Shown: one piece after another, positions 1-7,088 of the stretch | Layout: each line of letters opens with the position of its first letter | Numbering within the stretch: the stretch's first letter is position 1 | From: an uncultured Fretibacterium sp. | GTDB lineage: Bacteria; Synergistota; Synergistia; Synergistales; Aminobacteriaceae | Length of the DNA stretch: 9,429 nt | Direction: 5' to 3' | NCBI GenBank assembly: GCA_937911045.1 | Contig: CALEPX010000015.1 | Span: 1-9,429, forward strand | Made by a program: the position numbers and the translations under genes | The notes under the pieces: generated by a model | Database searches by the model: none | Told to the model about the DNA's origin: nothing | What the model saw: the letters and a program-made list of their open reading frames with translations, nothing else

Positions 1-266
1 CTGGTATCATAGCGTATGCAGAGGTTCATACGTTCAAGGGGCGTTCTGATGTCGTAATTCAGTTTGAAAGGAAAGTAGTAATTCTGGAATTTAAGTTCGC
101 CAAAAATAAGGCGGAAGTTAATGAGAAGAAAATCGAAGGCTTAGAACAAATCCGGAGCAGAGAATATGATAAGGCGTATGGCGTTGACGGACGACAAATA
201 ATCACTGCTGTATTTGTGGCAAACGATGAAGCAAGGCAGGTGGAATAACATGAAGTCAGGTCAAAA
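1..266 (+). pseudogene. C-terminal fragment of a PD-(D/E)XK nuclease-domain protein (AAA-ATPase-associated family)
   Basis: The reading frame beginning at base 3 is open from the window edge to a TAA at 246-248. It encodes a typical end of the PD-(D/E)XK domain found at the C-terminus of AAA-ATPase-like proteins (PDDEXK_9/DUF1703 type). Visible core: GRSDVVIQF, with the catalytic Asp at bases 48-50, then VVILEFKFAK, which gives the E-x-K pair, then a helical stretch ending in AVFVANDEARQVE. Family members usually end a few residues further on, and the frame does continue after the TAA with HEVRSK. The stop may therefore be a nonsense mutation rather than the native end. Immediately downstream the same frame becomes a mannose-1-phosphate guanylyltransferase, so this is one half of a deletion junction. 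The N-terminal ATPase part lies outside the window. Family call is fairly confident; whether the rest of the gene is intact is unknown. Confidence 0.7.
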
Positions 267-1175
267 CAATTTCTGAAAATTTTCAAGACCGACGAAGGTT
301 CTCATGAATCAATGGTTCAGCGCATGTCCAGTATGCTGAAAAAGCTTGATAAAAATGTCTCGATTACGGTTGCTACTTCGGAAAGTTAAATCGCATCAAT
401 CAGGGCGCAACTGGGAGAAACTGTCGTAATTTCTGTGAAACCATGATAGCTCTAGCAAGTGCCTATCTTCACGATGTAAAACGAGTTTCTAGCGATGAAC
501 CGGTGATATTTTGCCCGATCCTTACGTTGACGAAAGCTATTTCAGAATGTTCACGAAGCTTTATGCTCAGGTCGAATGAGGCAAATCTCGTAGTGAAAAG
601 TACGGCTACATAATCCCTGCTTCACAAAGAAAAAACATATTCTCTAACTGTCGAAAAATATATACAACTCGGAGCATTATGGAACGCAGGAGTCTTTGCC
701 TATAAACTGAATTATGTGCTCGAATTTGCTGAGAATATTCTGGGGATGTCATCGTATCAGGAATTTTTTGATAGTTATGATAACTTGCTGAAAAGATCGT
801 TTGACTACGCTGTCATCGAAAAAGAACGCAAAATTTAGCTGATGAAGTCTCGGGAAACGCTTTGCCCCCGATTGCGAAAATACTCACATGATAAACGAAC
901 TGCAAATTCCACTGCTCGCACTTGGTGTAAAAAATCTCACTATAGCGCAACTCCTGATAGTATTCTTGTTACGGATAAGACCTGCAGCGACAAGATCAAG
1001 AACTACGTATCGGATAGCAGACCAATGTATGAGAAATGCGTTTGTGGAGAATATACTATAGGCTTCAGAACGATGGACATAACTCTTTGACAAAGTACTT
1101 GATAATAAAGCCAGGTCAGCATATCTCGTATCAAAGGCATAAATATCGCTCAGAGATATATTTGACATTTCTTGA
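264..1175 (+). pseudogene. manC: Degraded mannose-1-phosphate guanylyltransferase (ManC-type)
   Basis: When intact, this enzyme makes GDP-mannose from GTP and mannose-1-phosphate for surface polysaccharides. Reading across frames gives successive family segments: QFLKIFKTDEG and MVQRMSSMLKKLD, VAISE-like VATSES, IASIRAQLGE, IALASAYLHDV, EPVIFCP, YFRMFTKLYAQVE, KYGYIIPASQRKNIFS, LGALWNAGVFAYKLNYVLEF, SFDYAVIEKE, NELQIPLLALGVKNLTIA, ILVTDK and IKNYV. The start of the mannose-6-phosphate isomerase-like cupin part follows (GEYTI, then HNSLTKYLIIKPGQHISYQ and HKYRSE). Damage includes an in-frame TAA at 387-389 (probably from a Gln codon), stops near 447, 579 and 837, and several frameshifts and small deletions. 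The GGSGTR nucleotide-binding N-terminus is absent, and the cupin domain is cut shortly after RSE. The gene cannot make a working enzyme. Identity is well supported because the segments occur in the right order. Confidence 0.85.
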
Positions 1176-1227
1176 GATAATTTTTGAATGAGAACATCTA
1201 GTATCGGCTATAAGATTTACATAATCT

Positions 1228-1446
1228 CTACTTAAAACGTCTTGAGAATATCAACACAGCAACGGCAATCATAGTGATTATCTTTCCTACGGCTTTTGTA
1301 TAACCGATTTTATCTCGTGGTTTCGTCGCGTATTTTCTCACTATGAGCTTATAATCTCCAAATCGCAGCGCAAATGTATAAAGTAAGAGCGCGGCGGCTA
1401 TGCTTCCAACTCAAAGCACCTCTAACGATTTATTGATTTCTGTCAT
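1228..1446 (-). pseudogene. Remnant of a small two-helix membrane protein
   Basis: Directly after the stop of the HD-domain gene (TGA at 1411-1413), the same minus-strand frame stays open to a TAG at 1228-1230. It encodes about 60 residues with two hydrophobic segments: GSIAAALLLYTFALRFGDY, and a later IITMIAVAVLIFS followed by the basic tail RRFK. Between them is a charged loop (VRKYATKPRDKIGYTKAVGK). The arrangement resembles short two-helix membrane proteins of the DUF3784 kind, but I cannot name the family firmly. A Met at 1444-1446, now inside the HD-domain frame (MTEINKSLEVL), is a plausible original N-terminus. In that case the TGA is a nonsense mutation. No ribosome binding site is well placed for an internal start after the stop. 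Call: eroded gene; family uncertain. Confidence 0.45.
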
Positions 1447-2163
1447 AACTTTACTGCTATCAGAATTTCCTTCAGGCAACATAATCAGCAATTTCTTCAA
1501 ATATCCCTGCTCAACTGCAATTTTCCTGCTCTCAGGATAGACTAGCTCAAAGACCATACATATTTGCGAAATTAGTGCTTCAAGCTCATTAAACGGCGCT
1601 TCATCATGTCCCGGTCTTGGAACACAGCAATGTTCATTCACACACTTCATTACCTCGGAACGCACTGTAAGATTGTCTAGCTCTCGTCTGTCATACGGCG
1701 GTTCAGTCAGAACTCGAAAAATATCAACCTTGTCGGCATCTCGGAGAATATTACAATATGTTTTCGTCTCCTGATTTAGAGCAGTCGGCAGCTTTAATTT
1801 ATTATGAGCCCTGATTGCAGTCTCAGCTATGAGAAGCCATTTATCAGGAACTGGCAGGAATTTCTTTATCAGCCCGTCTCTAAACAAAATATCCGCACCA
1901 AGCTCGGCATGATCTACAGACAACGCATCCTTGAAAGTTCCATATCTCGCAATTTGTTCAAAACGCCCAATGTCGTGAAGCAGACCCAAAAACCACGCAA
2001 ACTCGGGATCACAATAACTCGGTGAAATTTTCTCAGCGATAGCAGCTACCCTGAAAGTATGGGCTATCTTCAGTGCTATGCTGACGTTTTGACTGTCATA
2101 GCTAGCGACGTATGTTTTGAATGCCTTTATGGCTTCCTGCTTGTTTATAGTTTGTGCTCGCAA
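1411..2163 (-). CDS. HD-domain metal-dependent phosphohydrolase
   Basis: The 250-residue protein carries the HD superfamily metal and phosphate-binding set: His35 (KIAHTFRV), His63-Asp64 in GLLHDIGRFEQ, His85 (DHAELGA), His120 (IRAHNK) and Asp144 in RDADKVDIFRVL. Cytosolic HD proteins of this form cleave phosphate esters, often of nucleotides; the substrate here cannot be inferred. The start is TTG at 2161-2163, chosen because AAAAGGAGAG lies about 9 bases upstream. A possible promoter (TTGCAA at 2211-2216, TAGCAT complement at 2188-2193, 17-bp spacer) precedes it. The gene diverges from the SUKH-like gene. The last dozen residues (from about 239, KVMTEINKSLEVL) do not look like an HD-protein tail. 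They are better explained as the N-terminus of the downstream membrane-protein remnant, so the native HD C-terminus was probably lost in a fusion. All catalytic residues remain, so activity is possible. Confidence 0.82.
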   Translation of the reverse strand: MRAQTINKQEAIKAFKTYVASYDSQNVSIALKIAHTFRVAAIAEKISPSYCDPEFAWFLGLLHDIGRFEQIARYGTFKDALSVDHAELGADILFRDGLIKKFLPVPDKWLLIAETAIRAHNKLKLPTALNQETKTYCNILRDADKVDIFRVLTEPPYDRRELDNLTVRSEVMKCVNEHCCVPRPGHDEAPFNELEALISQICMVFELVYPESRKIAVEQGYLKKLLIMLPEGNSDSSKVMTEINKSLEVL

Positions 2164-2187
2164 GATTTCACTCTCCTTTTTTGTTTT

Positions 2188-2216
2188 ATGCTATCACTAT
2201 TAGCTATTATTTGCAA
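2188..2216 (-). promoter_or_regulatory. Putative promoter of the HD-domain gene
   Basis: On the minus strand a TTGCAA -35 box is followed, after 17 bases, by TAGCAT (4 of 6 matches to the -10 consensus). It lies about 25 bases upstream of the TTG start and its Shine-Dalgarno. The match is moderate, and the AT-rich context makes chance matches likely. Confidence 0.4.
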
Positions 2217-2225
2217 ATTTGGGAT

Positions 2226-2254
2226 TTGACATGAGAACGTATCAGGAATAAAAT
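2226..2254 (+). promoter_or_regulatory. Strong sigma-70-type promoter for the SUKH-like gene
   Basis: A perfect TTGACA (2226-2231) is separated by exactly 17 bases from TAAAAT (2249-2254). This predicts a transcript start near 2261 and a leader of about 34 bases before the ATG at 2295. The gene's ribosome binding site is weak by comparison (AGG at 2282-2284). This is the best promoter match in the window. Confidence 0.65.
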
Positions 2255-2294
2255 ATTTCGAGAAAAATTTTAATGAAAGTCAGGTTAATGAGAA

Positions 2295-3101
2295 ATGATT
2301 ATTCTGTATGAAGACGATAACGTCAAAATAAGCGGAGATTGGAATCAGGGATATTGCGGTAAATTTCCTGAAAGTTATAAGGGGATAATTTTACCTGAAG
2401 ATTACAAAAAATTTTTACGTGAACATAATGGCGGAAAATTCAATGTATATTTTAAGCAATCATGCCATCATGAATATGAACTTGTGTTTTTTGATATAGG
2501 GATGATTTCCGATGAAAGTGAGATTTATAAATATTATCCTTATCCTGGTTGGGAATATAGTTATTCTCAGCAATTAGAATACATGGAAGACTGTGATAGC
2601 TCTGGCATACCATATTTTCCGGATAACCGATTCTATGATTTACCAGGCTTGTTTGATTTCTTTTATGATACTCATATTCCAATTGGTGCATTTGAAGTGA
2701 TTAATAGTTCTGCTTTCGTTATTGATAATAAAAGCAATTACATTTTCGTTGACAGCATGTATGATGACATTGGAGGCTGCTTAGATAAAGTCTCTTTTAC
2801 AAATCCAGTTATCTTTGGCAATAACAAATACTATTCTGGTTATTACGTGCCTGAGGGAATCGCTATTCCCATAATCTCAAATTACCGTAAATCAAACGCA
2901 AAAAAATATATTCTCAAAAAAACGAACGAAATTCATGAATTAATCCCTGTAAATTTCAGAAACCCAAAATATTGCTACAAAAGTTGGCTTACATGGTCTT
3001 ATGATGCACACGAAGATAACCCAAAATTCAAAACGCTTGGGGAATTATTTCCGATGATTTTCAAAAAAATTTCTTCAACAAACGTGTATTACTTCGAATG
3101 A
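2295..3101 (+). CDS. SUKH-like (SMI1/KNR4 family) immunity-type protein
   Basis: The 268-residue protein is intact. It carries the family's hallmark near the N-terminus, LPEDYKKFLREHNGG (residues 33-47), and later a core resembling the conserved strand region (IPIGAFEV, then FVIDNKSNYIFVDS, about 128-154). It has no signal peptide or membrane helix and is rich in Tyr, Asp and Asn. Proteins of this superfamily in bacteria are mostly immunity factors against nuclease or deaminase toxins of polymorphic toxin and contact-inhibition systems. No toxin gene is next to it, so it would be an orphan immunity gene; this role is inferred from the family. The gene is visibly AT-richer than the pseudogenes and replicon around it, which suggests separate acquisition. 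It has its own promoter, diverges from the HD gene, and its 3' end overlaps the last 13 bases of the converging sugar-kinase pseudogene. Confidence 0.65.
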   Translation: MIILYEDDNVKISGDWNQGYCGKFPESYKGIILPEDYKKFLREHNGGKFNVYFKQSCHHEYELVFFDIGMISDESEIYKYYPYPGWEYSYSQQLEYMEDCDSSGIPYFPDNRFYDLPGLFDFFYDTHIPIGAFEVINSSAFVIDNKSNYIFVDSMYDDIGGCLDKVSFTNPVIFGNNKYYSGYYVPEGIAIPIISNYRKSNAKKYILKKTNEIHELIPVNFRNPKYCYKSWLTWSYDAHEDNPKFKTLGELFPMIFKKISSTNVYYFE

Positions 3102-4455
3102 TTATGACGCATCGAATCGATTTGGGAAAATATTGCTTCGTTCTGGGTGTAAATATTCCTGAATATCGGGTATTCTTGCCTGTAAATCCGCACATTCTCC
3201 GGTTTCGGGTAAAATACTTCCTGAGATTGTTTTACACAGACTGCGCACGCCGCCTCGAAATTCGCAAAATAACCCGTCCTAACAGCTGCCGTTATAGCCG
3301 CACCGAGTGAAGCCTGTTCTTCTGAAGTACTTCTGTAAATTTCGCGCTCAAAAATATCAGCCTGAATTTGCAACCAGACATCACTCCTCGCTCCACCGCC
3401 AGACGCGATAATCTTTTTGCAATCGGCACCCAGTTCGAGCAAAATTTCCAGAGAATCTCTCAGAGCAAAAACTACGCCTTCCATTACAGCTCTCTCGAAA
3501 TCAGCTCGGCAGTGTACAGGTGTAATTCCCATGAAAACTCAGCGGGCTTTCGGATTCATGTGCGGAGTTCGTTCACCTGTCAAATACGGCAGAAAAATAA
3601 GTCCGTTACAACCAGCCTCACGTTCAGAAATTTCCGCATTCACTTTCGCATAATCGCTCTCACAGAAAACTCTCTCCGTAATCCACTTGAAGCTTATGCC
3701 GCTATTCAAACAATTCCAGGCTAATTGTCAGCACTCCGGTAAAACATGCGCAAACGTACTAGTACGCAATTTCGGGTCAAAAACAAATTTCGTTATCGTA
3801 GTCGCGATTTGTCCGCCAGTTCCTATATTCGATGAGAAAATACCCTCGCTTATTATGCCGTTGCCTATCGCCTGCATGAAAGCATCTCCGCCACCGTTCA
3901 CAACCAATGTTTTTTCGCATAGTCCGGTTTCTCTTGAGGCTTCAGACGTTACATGTTAATATCCAGTCCCAAACGTTCAAGCAATGAATACGCCCAAGAT
4001 AAATTCCTGTTGTCGAATGCCAGACTGCCAGCAGCGTACGAATAATCAGTCATGATTTCACCACTCAAGCGAAACTTGATGTAATCTTTAGGTAGCATCA
4101 GGTATTTGATTTGCGCATACGTTCTCTAAGCTTTCGTCTTGAGCCAGTAGAGACTTCCAATGAAATGTCCGGCGCTAATTCTGTTCTGGGTGTTCGCGAA
4201 AATTTCTGTCAAGCGCAATCAGTCCGTGTATTTGTCCGGAAAAACTCACAGACTCAATTTGCTCAGGAACAACGCATGATTTAGCAAGAACGTTTTTTAT
4301 TGCTTCGACAGTTTTCTCGTACCATATCAGGGGAGACTGTTCGGCATAACCGACTTTAGGGATTGTAACGTCGTAACGTTCAGTTTCAGAAAAAATCTCT
4401 TGCTCTCGAAATCCGCTACAAAAGCTCTTACACTTGACGTCCCCAATTCAACTCT
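3089..4455 (-). pseudogene. xylB: Degraded FGGY-family sugar kinase, probably xylulokinase
   Basis: Xylulokinase phosphorylates D-xylulose in the xylose pathway. Minus-strand segments in order: VELGTSSVRAFVADF (phosphate-1 loop, original start lost), VGYAEQSPLIWYEKTVEAIK, SVSFSGQIHGLIALD, LPKDYIKFRLSGEIMTDYS, LVVNGGGDAFMQAIGNGI, SSNIGTGGQIATT, GLIFLPYLTGERTPHMNPKAR, then a continuous 147-codon end (3089-3532) with ERAVMEGVVFALRDSLEIL and the adenosine-binding IIASGGGARSDVW. The frames shift several times, including near 3535, 3960 and 4400. Stops interrupt the middle, and the loop holding the usual WxDxR catalytic region is missing. The total is slightly shorter than an intact gene of about 1.5 kb. 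The final ORF has no good start of its own. Xylulokinase fits best, but related FGGY kinases cannot be excluded. Confidence 0.82.
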
Positions 4456-4698
4456 CCTTCTGATTAACCATCGTCTTTTACTACGCTACGAATTTTACCA
4501 CAACATTTTCACGAGAAAACAAATATCATGTCATTTATGAGCTGCTTACTCGTCAGTAATAAATCATAAATGCACACAGCTCAAATTTGATATTTCTATT
4601 GATTTGACATCAACGCTTGCGAACATTTGCGCAGAAAGTCTCTCAGGCAATGCAGCACAAATCAACACTACAATCGCCTGAGTTTAACTCCACTTCAG
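4456..4698. other. Intergenic region with no recognisable gene
   Basis: About 240 bases lie between the sugar-kinase remnant and the end of the primase-helicase gene. Neither strand gives a family I recognise. The only structure noted is an inverted repeat, CTCAGGC (4642-4648) and GCCTGAG (4676-4682), with a 27-base loop. It sits just past the stop of the primase-helicase gene and could be a weak transcription end, but it lacks a T-run on the minus strand. Confidence 0.4.
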
Positions 4699-6597
4699 CT
4701 ATTCACTCGTCTTCTCCCGAAAATAATTAAACTTCGAAAACAAATCAAGCCTTATCTTCCCTCGACGTCCATTCCGGTTCTTCAAGATTACCAGCTCAAT
4801 TTCCTGCGACAAACCCATCTTCGCTGCCTCATCCATGTATTTCCGCGTATCCATCAATCTCTGCTGGCGATCCAATTCCTTCTCACCCTTCACATAATCC
4901 CAGCCCTTATACTGCAGTCCCAACAGAACGTCACTGCTGTATTCTATTGCACCGCTTTCCTTGAACGACAACATACTCACAGGCGTACGATAATTCTCGC
5001 GGTTGAATGAGCTCACGCCGATTATAGGGATTTCCAGATCACGACTCATTCGCTTCAGCTCCAGAATATTTTTATCCGTGTTCTGTTTATCCGTGTATTT
5101 CACACTATACGGCGCAAGTATTTGCAAGTAATCGATTATTACCACAGGTGCTTTGCCTCCATTGCTCTCCGCATATTTCTCAACACGCCTCCTCACCTCT
5201 GACACTCCTATGTCACCAACTCCCTCAGACATGTAAAAATCTCTGCGTTCTCCAAGTTCGGTCATTGCCGCTGATAATATTTTCTCCTCTTCAGGCGTGT
5301 ACTCACCAAGAAGCACTCCTCGAGTTGTCTTCCCTAATGCCTTTCCTCCACGCTCAAAACTCATTCGGCTTAGAATTTTCGCTATCAGCTCGTTACTCGA
5401 CATCTCAAGCGTGAAAAATATCACTCCATCACCATGCTTCGCTATATTATCCGCTATCTGCAGAACAAGCGTAGTTTTTCCAAGCGAACTGTTCGCTCCT
5501 ACCACGTAAAGTCCGGGATATAGACCACCGTCTAACATTTCGTCCAAGCTTTTCAGCCCGGTAGATATAACTTTCCCTTTTCGATTCTTCCCGATTTCCA
5601 CTCGAAATTTCGCCATCCTCTCTGACATACTTTCTCCTGCTACTTCGTTTTCATCATGCTCAAGAACCACTTGACGCGTCATGCTCTTGTAATCTTCAGA
5701 ACCTTCAGAACCGTACACATTCATCGCTCCTTCTATTGCCTTAGCTATCGTCATTTCACCATACGTCGTCGTTCCGCTAGTCTTCCTGTCCCATTTCGGG
5801 CGCATCAGTCCGGACTGACGAAAAAGACGATCCATCTCGTACGAATCTTTCCCTGTCCAGAACGCAAGATGGGCACACAGCGCTAAATCTGCTCGACTCT
5901 CGTCTCCTCCATAGGCACTCACTTCGCCGTTGTAAAGCTTTCGAATTTCGTTCCCTCGCTCGGAGTTGAACATCTTCTCCAAAATATCCTCACCAGGTAT
6001 TACACGAATATCCCTCACAAGCGTCCTAGAAGCCCTTATTTCGACACTCCCCCAGTACTTAGGATAAATTTCCCTCAACACTTCCGAACAATCCCTTAGC
6101 GTGCGTTTTAGCCCCGTTTTTTCAAAAATTCGTCCCGTAACTGTCAAATAGCGACCTGTGTCATAAATCTCGAACTCTGTGCCATTTGCGTTCGTGATTT
6201 TGTTGCGGCTCCCAAATTTCCTCAACGGTTCATAGAGCTTGAACCAGATGTGTAAACCGCGCCCGCTCGGTGAATATTCCGTGTAACTGCTCATCGCTCT
6301 CACAATCTCCGCCGCTTTCTCGTCCAGCTTTCCATCTTCAGCGATAACATGATCAAGATCTATGCAGGCGTACGGCGTTCCTGTCAGGACAAAACCCAAT
6401 CCTGCTGACTTGAATCTTTCTCCTGCCGACACTGCCTCATCGTAACTACCCCATGTCGCACTGTCGTTTACTTTCGCGTACTTTCCTGTTTTCGGATCCA
6501 TCGGTGCTTTATTTGTGCCTTTCTCGTCTTGTGTTCTGCCTACCCAATTCGGATAGTCCTTTAACTCGTCCAACTCTCTTGGTAAAGTCATTGTCAT
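4699..6597 (-). CDS. Primase-polymerase / DnaB-type helicase fusion (replication protein)
   Basis: This 632-residue protein joins two replication activities. Residues ~1-180 form an archaeo-eukaryotic primase-like (PrimPol) domain of the phage NrS-1 type: YPNWV, Asp80-x-Asp82 (CIDLDH), SPSGRGLHIWFK with His116, and EFEIYDTGRYLTVTG. Residues ~200-295 match the helical bundle that follows this domain (MDRLFRQSGLMRPKWD, YGEMTIAKAIEGA). Residues ~330-630 are a RecA-fold hexameric helicase like the DnaB C-terminus: Walker A GANSSLGKT (367-375), catalytic Glu398 in FFTLEMS, Walker B VVIIDYLQIL (485-494), SSFNREN, SGAIEYSSDVLLGL, and the arginine-finger motif LKNRNGRRGKIRL. The ATG is supported by AAAGGAG 8 bases upstream. 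The protein probably unwinds and primes DNA at the neighbouring origin. It is cytosolic, and all catalytic residues appear intact. It lies downstream of rep and the iterons on the same strand. Confidence 0.88.
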   Translation of the reverse strand: MTMTLPRELDELKDYPNWVGRTQDEKGTNKAPMDPKTGKYAKVNDSATWGSYDEAVSAGERFKSAGLGFVLTGTPYACIDLDHVIAEDGKLDEKAAEIVRAMSSYTEYSPSGRGLHIWFKLYEPLRKFGSRNKITNANGTEFEIYDTGRYLTVTGRIFEKTGLKRTLRDCSEVLREIYPKYWGSVEIRASRTLVRDIRVIPGEDILEKMFNSERGNEIRKLYNGEVSAYGGDESRADLALCAHLAFWTGKDSYEMDRLFRQSGLMRPKWDRKTSGTTTYGEMTIAKAIEGAMNVYGSEGSEDYKSMTRQVVLEHDENEVAGESMSERMAKFRVEIGKNRKGKVISTGLKSLDEMLDGGLYPGLYVVGANSSLGKTTLVLQIADNIAKHGDGVIFFTLEMSSNELIAKILSRMSFERGGKALGKTTRGVLLGEYTPEEEKILSAAMTELGERRDFYMSEGVGDIGVSEVRRRVEKYAESNGGKAPVVIIDYLQILAPYSVKYTDKQNTDKNILELKRMSRDLEIPIIGVSSFNRENYRTPVSMLSFKESGAIEYSSDVLLGLQYKGWDYVKGEKELDRQQRLMDTRKYMDEAAKMGLSQEIELVILKNRNGRRGKIRLDLFSKFNYFREKTSE

Positions 6598-6726
6598 TTC
6601 AATCGCTCCTTTCTCGATTCTCGTCCCACCACCGCGCCGCCACCTCGGCTGTAGGGGGCTTACAACACCTGAACTATCACAGGGGAGGGGGATTCTGTTG
6701 ATACCACCCTGTCGTTTTTTTTTTTT

Positions 6727-6758
6727 GCACGGCTCGGGCTTCAGCCAAGAGCCCGTGC
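6727..6758. other. GC-rich imperfect hairpin beside a 12-bp T/A homopolymer
   Basis: GCACGG pairs with CCGTGC, CTC with GAG and GGCT with AGCC around a TC loop, with single-base interruptions. The adjoining run of 12 T (6715-6726, plus strand) lies on the 5' side of the hairpin when read on the plus strand. Read on the minus strand, the hairpin is followed by 12 A. Neither orientation gives the hairpin-then-U pattern of an intrinsic terminator. Given the neighbouring iterons, a single-strand initiation or origin-structure role is possible. Confidence 0.5.
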
Positions 6759-6765
6759 GACACTG

Positions 6766-6792
6766 AACGTTCTAAACGTTCTAATAGTACTA
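6766..6792. repeat. 9-bp tandem repeat AACGTTCTA
   Basis: Two exact tandem copies (6766-6774, 6775-6783) are followed by a diverged third (ATAGTACTA, 6784-6792). The first, with its flanking G, contains the palindrome GAACGTTC. The repeat lies between the hairpin and the iterons, so it could be an additional protein-binding site of the origin or an operator. Confidence 0.45.
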
Positions 6793-6844
6793 GGAAATTT
6801 CGCACCTCCTAAATTCGCTTCCCGCAACGGTTTTTGAATCACCC

Positions 6845-6934
6845 TTGCGACATAAAGTTAAACCTTTGCGACATAAAGTTAAACCTTTGCGGCATAAAGT
6901 TAAACCCTTGCGACATAAAGTTAAACCTTTTTGC
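6845..6934. repeat. Iteron cluster 1: four 21-bp direct repeats plus a partial fifth
   Basis: Copies start at 6845, 6866, 6887 and 6908 with an exact 21-bp period. The shared core reads TTGCGACATAAAGTTAAACC on the plus strand; the third copy has GGC for GAC, and a T/C varies at the join. A partial copy (TTGCGTAAAA) starts at 6931. Direct repeats of about two helical turns, next to a replication initiator gene and with no spacers between them, are the usual form of plasmid iterons bound by Rep. The cluster is taken as part of the replication origin. Confidence 0.8.
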
Positions 6935-7047
6935 GTAAAAACGCTTGAATACTGCATCGACGTCCATTTTTTTTCACTCTTAACCGTCTTCAAAATTCGA
7001 TTCATAGCACGAGCTAAAATCAGTCCACATCCAGCTTCATGACCTCA

Positions 7048-7084
7048 GACAAAAAGTTAAACCTTGCGACACAAAGTTGAATCG
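7048..7084. repeat. Iteron cluster 2: two diverged copies
   Basis: ACAAAAAGTTAAACC (7049-7063) is followed by TTGCGACACAAAGTTGAAT (7064-7082). These are the same iteron with a few changes. Both clusters are followed by the same sequence block (GCTTGAATACTGCATC), which suggests a larger duplication of iteron plus flank about 157 bp apart. Confidence 0.65.
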
Positions 7085-7088
7085 CTTC

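Larger units (their letters stand above)
6598..6842. other. Leader/origin-flank region upstream of the primase-helicase gene
   Basis: No credible gene is present. In minus-strand order the region holds an exact anti-Shine-Dalgarno complement without a start codon (AGGAGGTG, complement of 6803-6810), a 9-bp tandem repeat, a GC-rich hairpin, a 12-bp A-run and a GC-rich stretch rich in short purine runs. The ribosome binding site of the primase-helicase gene ends the region. It probably forms the origin edge and the leader of the primase-helicase transcript. Confidence 0.5.

Noticed and set aside
842..1168. ORFs on both strands (842-1090 plus, 884-1168 minus)
   Set aside because: Both lie inside the degraded guanylyltransferase. 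The plus ORF mixes two of its frames, and the minus one is antisense without family features.
1411..1413. TGA recoded as an amino acid
   Set aside because: Other genes in the window end with TGA, TAA or TAG in normal places, and the neighbouring sequence shows ordinary gene decay, so a nonsense mutation is simpler.
3098..3959. Plus-strand ORFs opposite the sugar-kinase remnant
   Set aside because: They are antisense shadows; the minus strand holds a recognisable FGGY kinase sequence throughout.
4642..4682. Inverted repeat as an intrinsic terminator for the primase-helicase gene
   Set aside because: The stem is only 7 bp with a 27-base loop, and no T-run follows on the minus strand. It is noted only as an inverted repeat.
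4627..5886. Several plus-strand ORFs antisense to the primase-helicase gene
   Set aside because: They are Ser/Leu/His-rich shadows of a strongly supported minus-strand gene and have no convincing ribosome binding sites.
6845..6934. Possible CRISPR array
   Set aside because: The 21-bp units are directly adjacent with no unique spacers, and no cas genes are present. The iteron explanation fits the neighbouring rep gene.
6790..7005. Minus-strand 71-codon ORF with four perfect GLTLCRK heptads
   Set aside because: The heptad repeat is simply the 21-bp iteron read in frame (21 = 7 codons). The ATG has no ribosome binding site, so this is treated as a by-product of the origin repeats.
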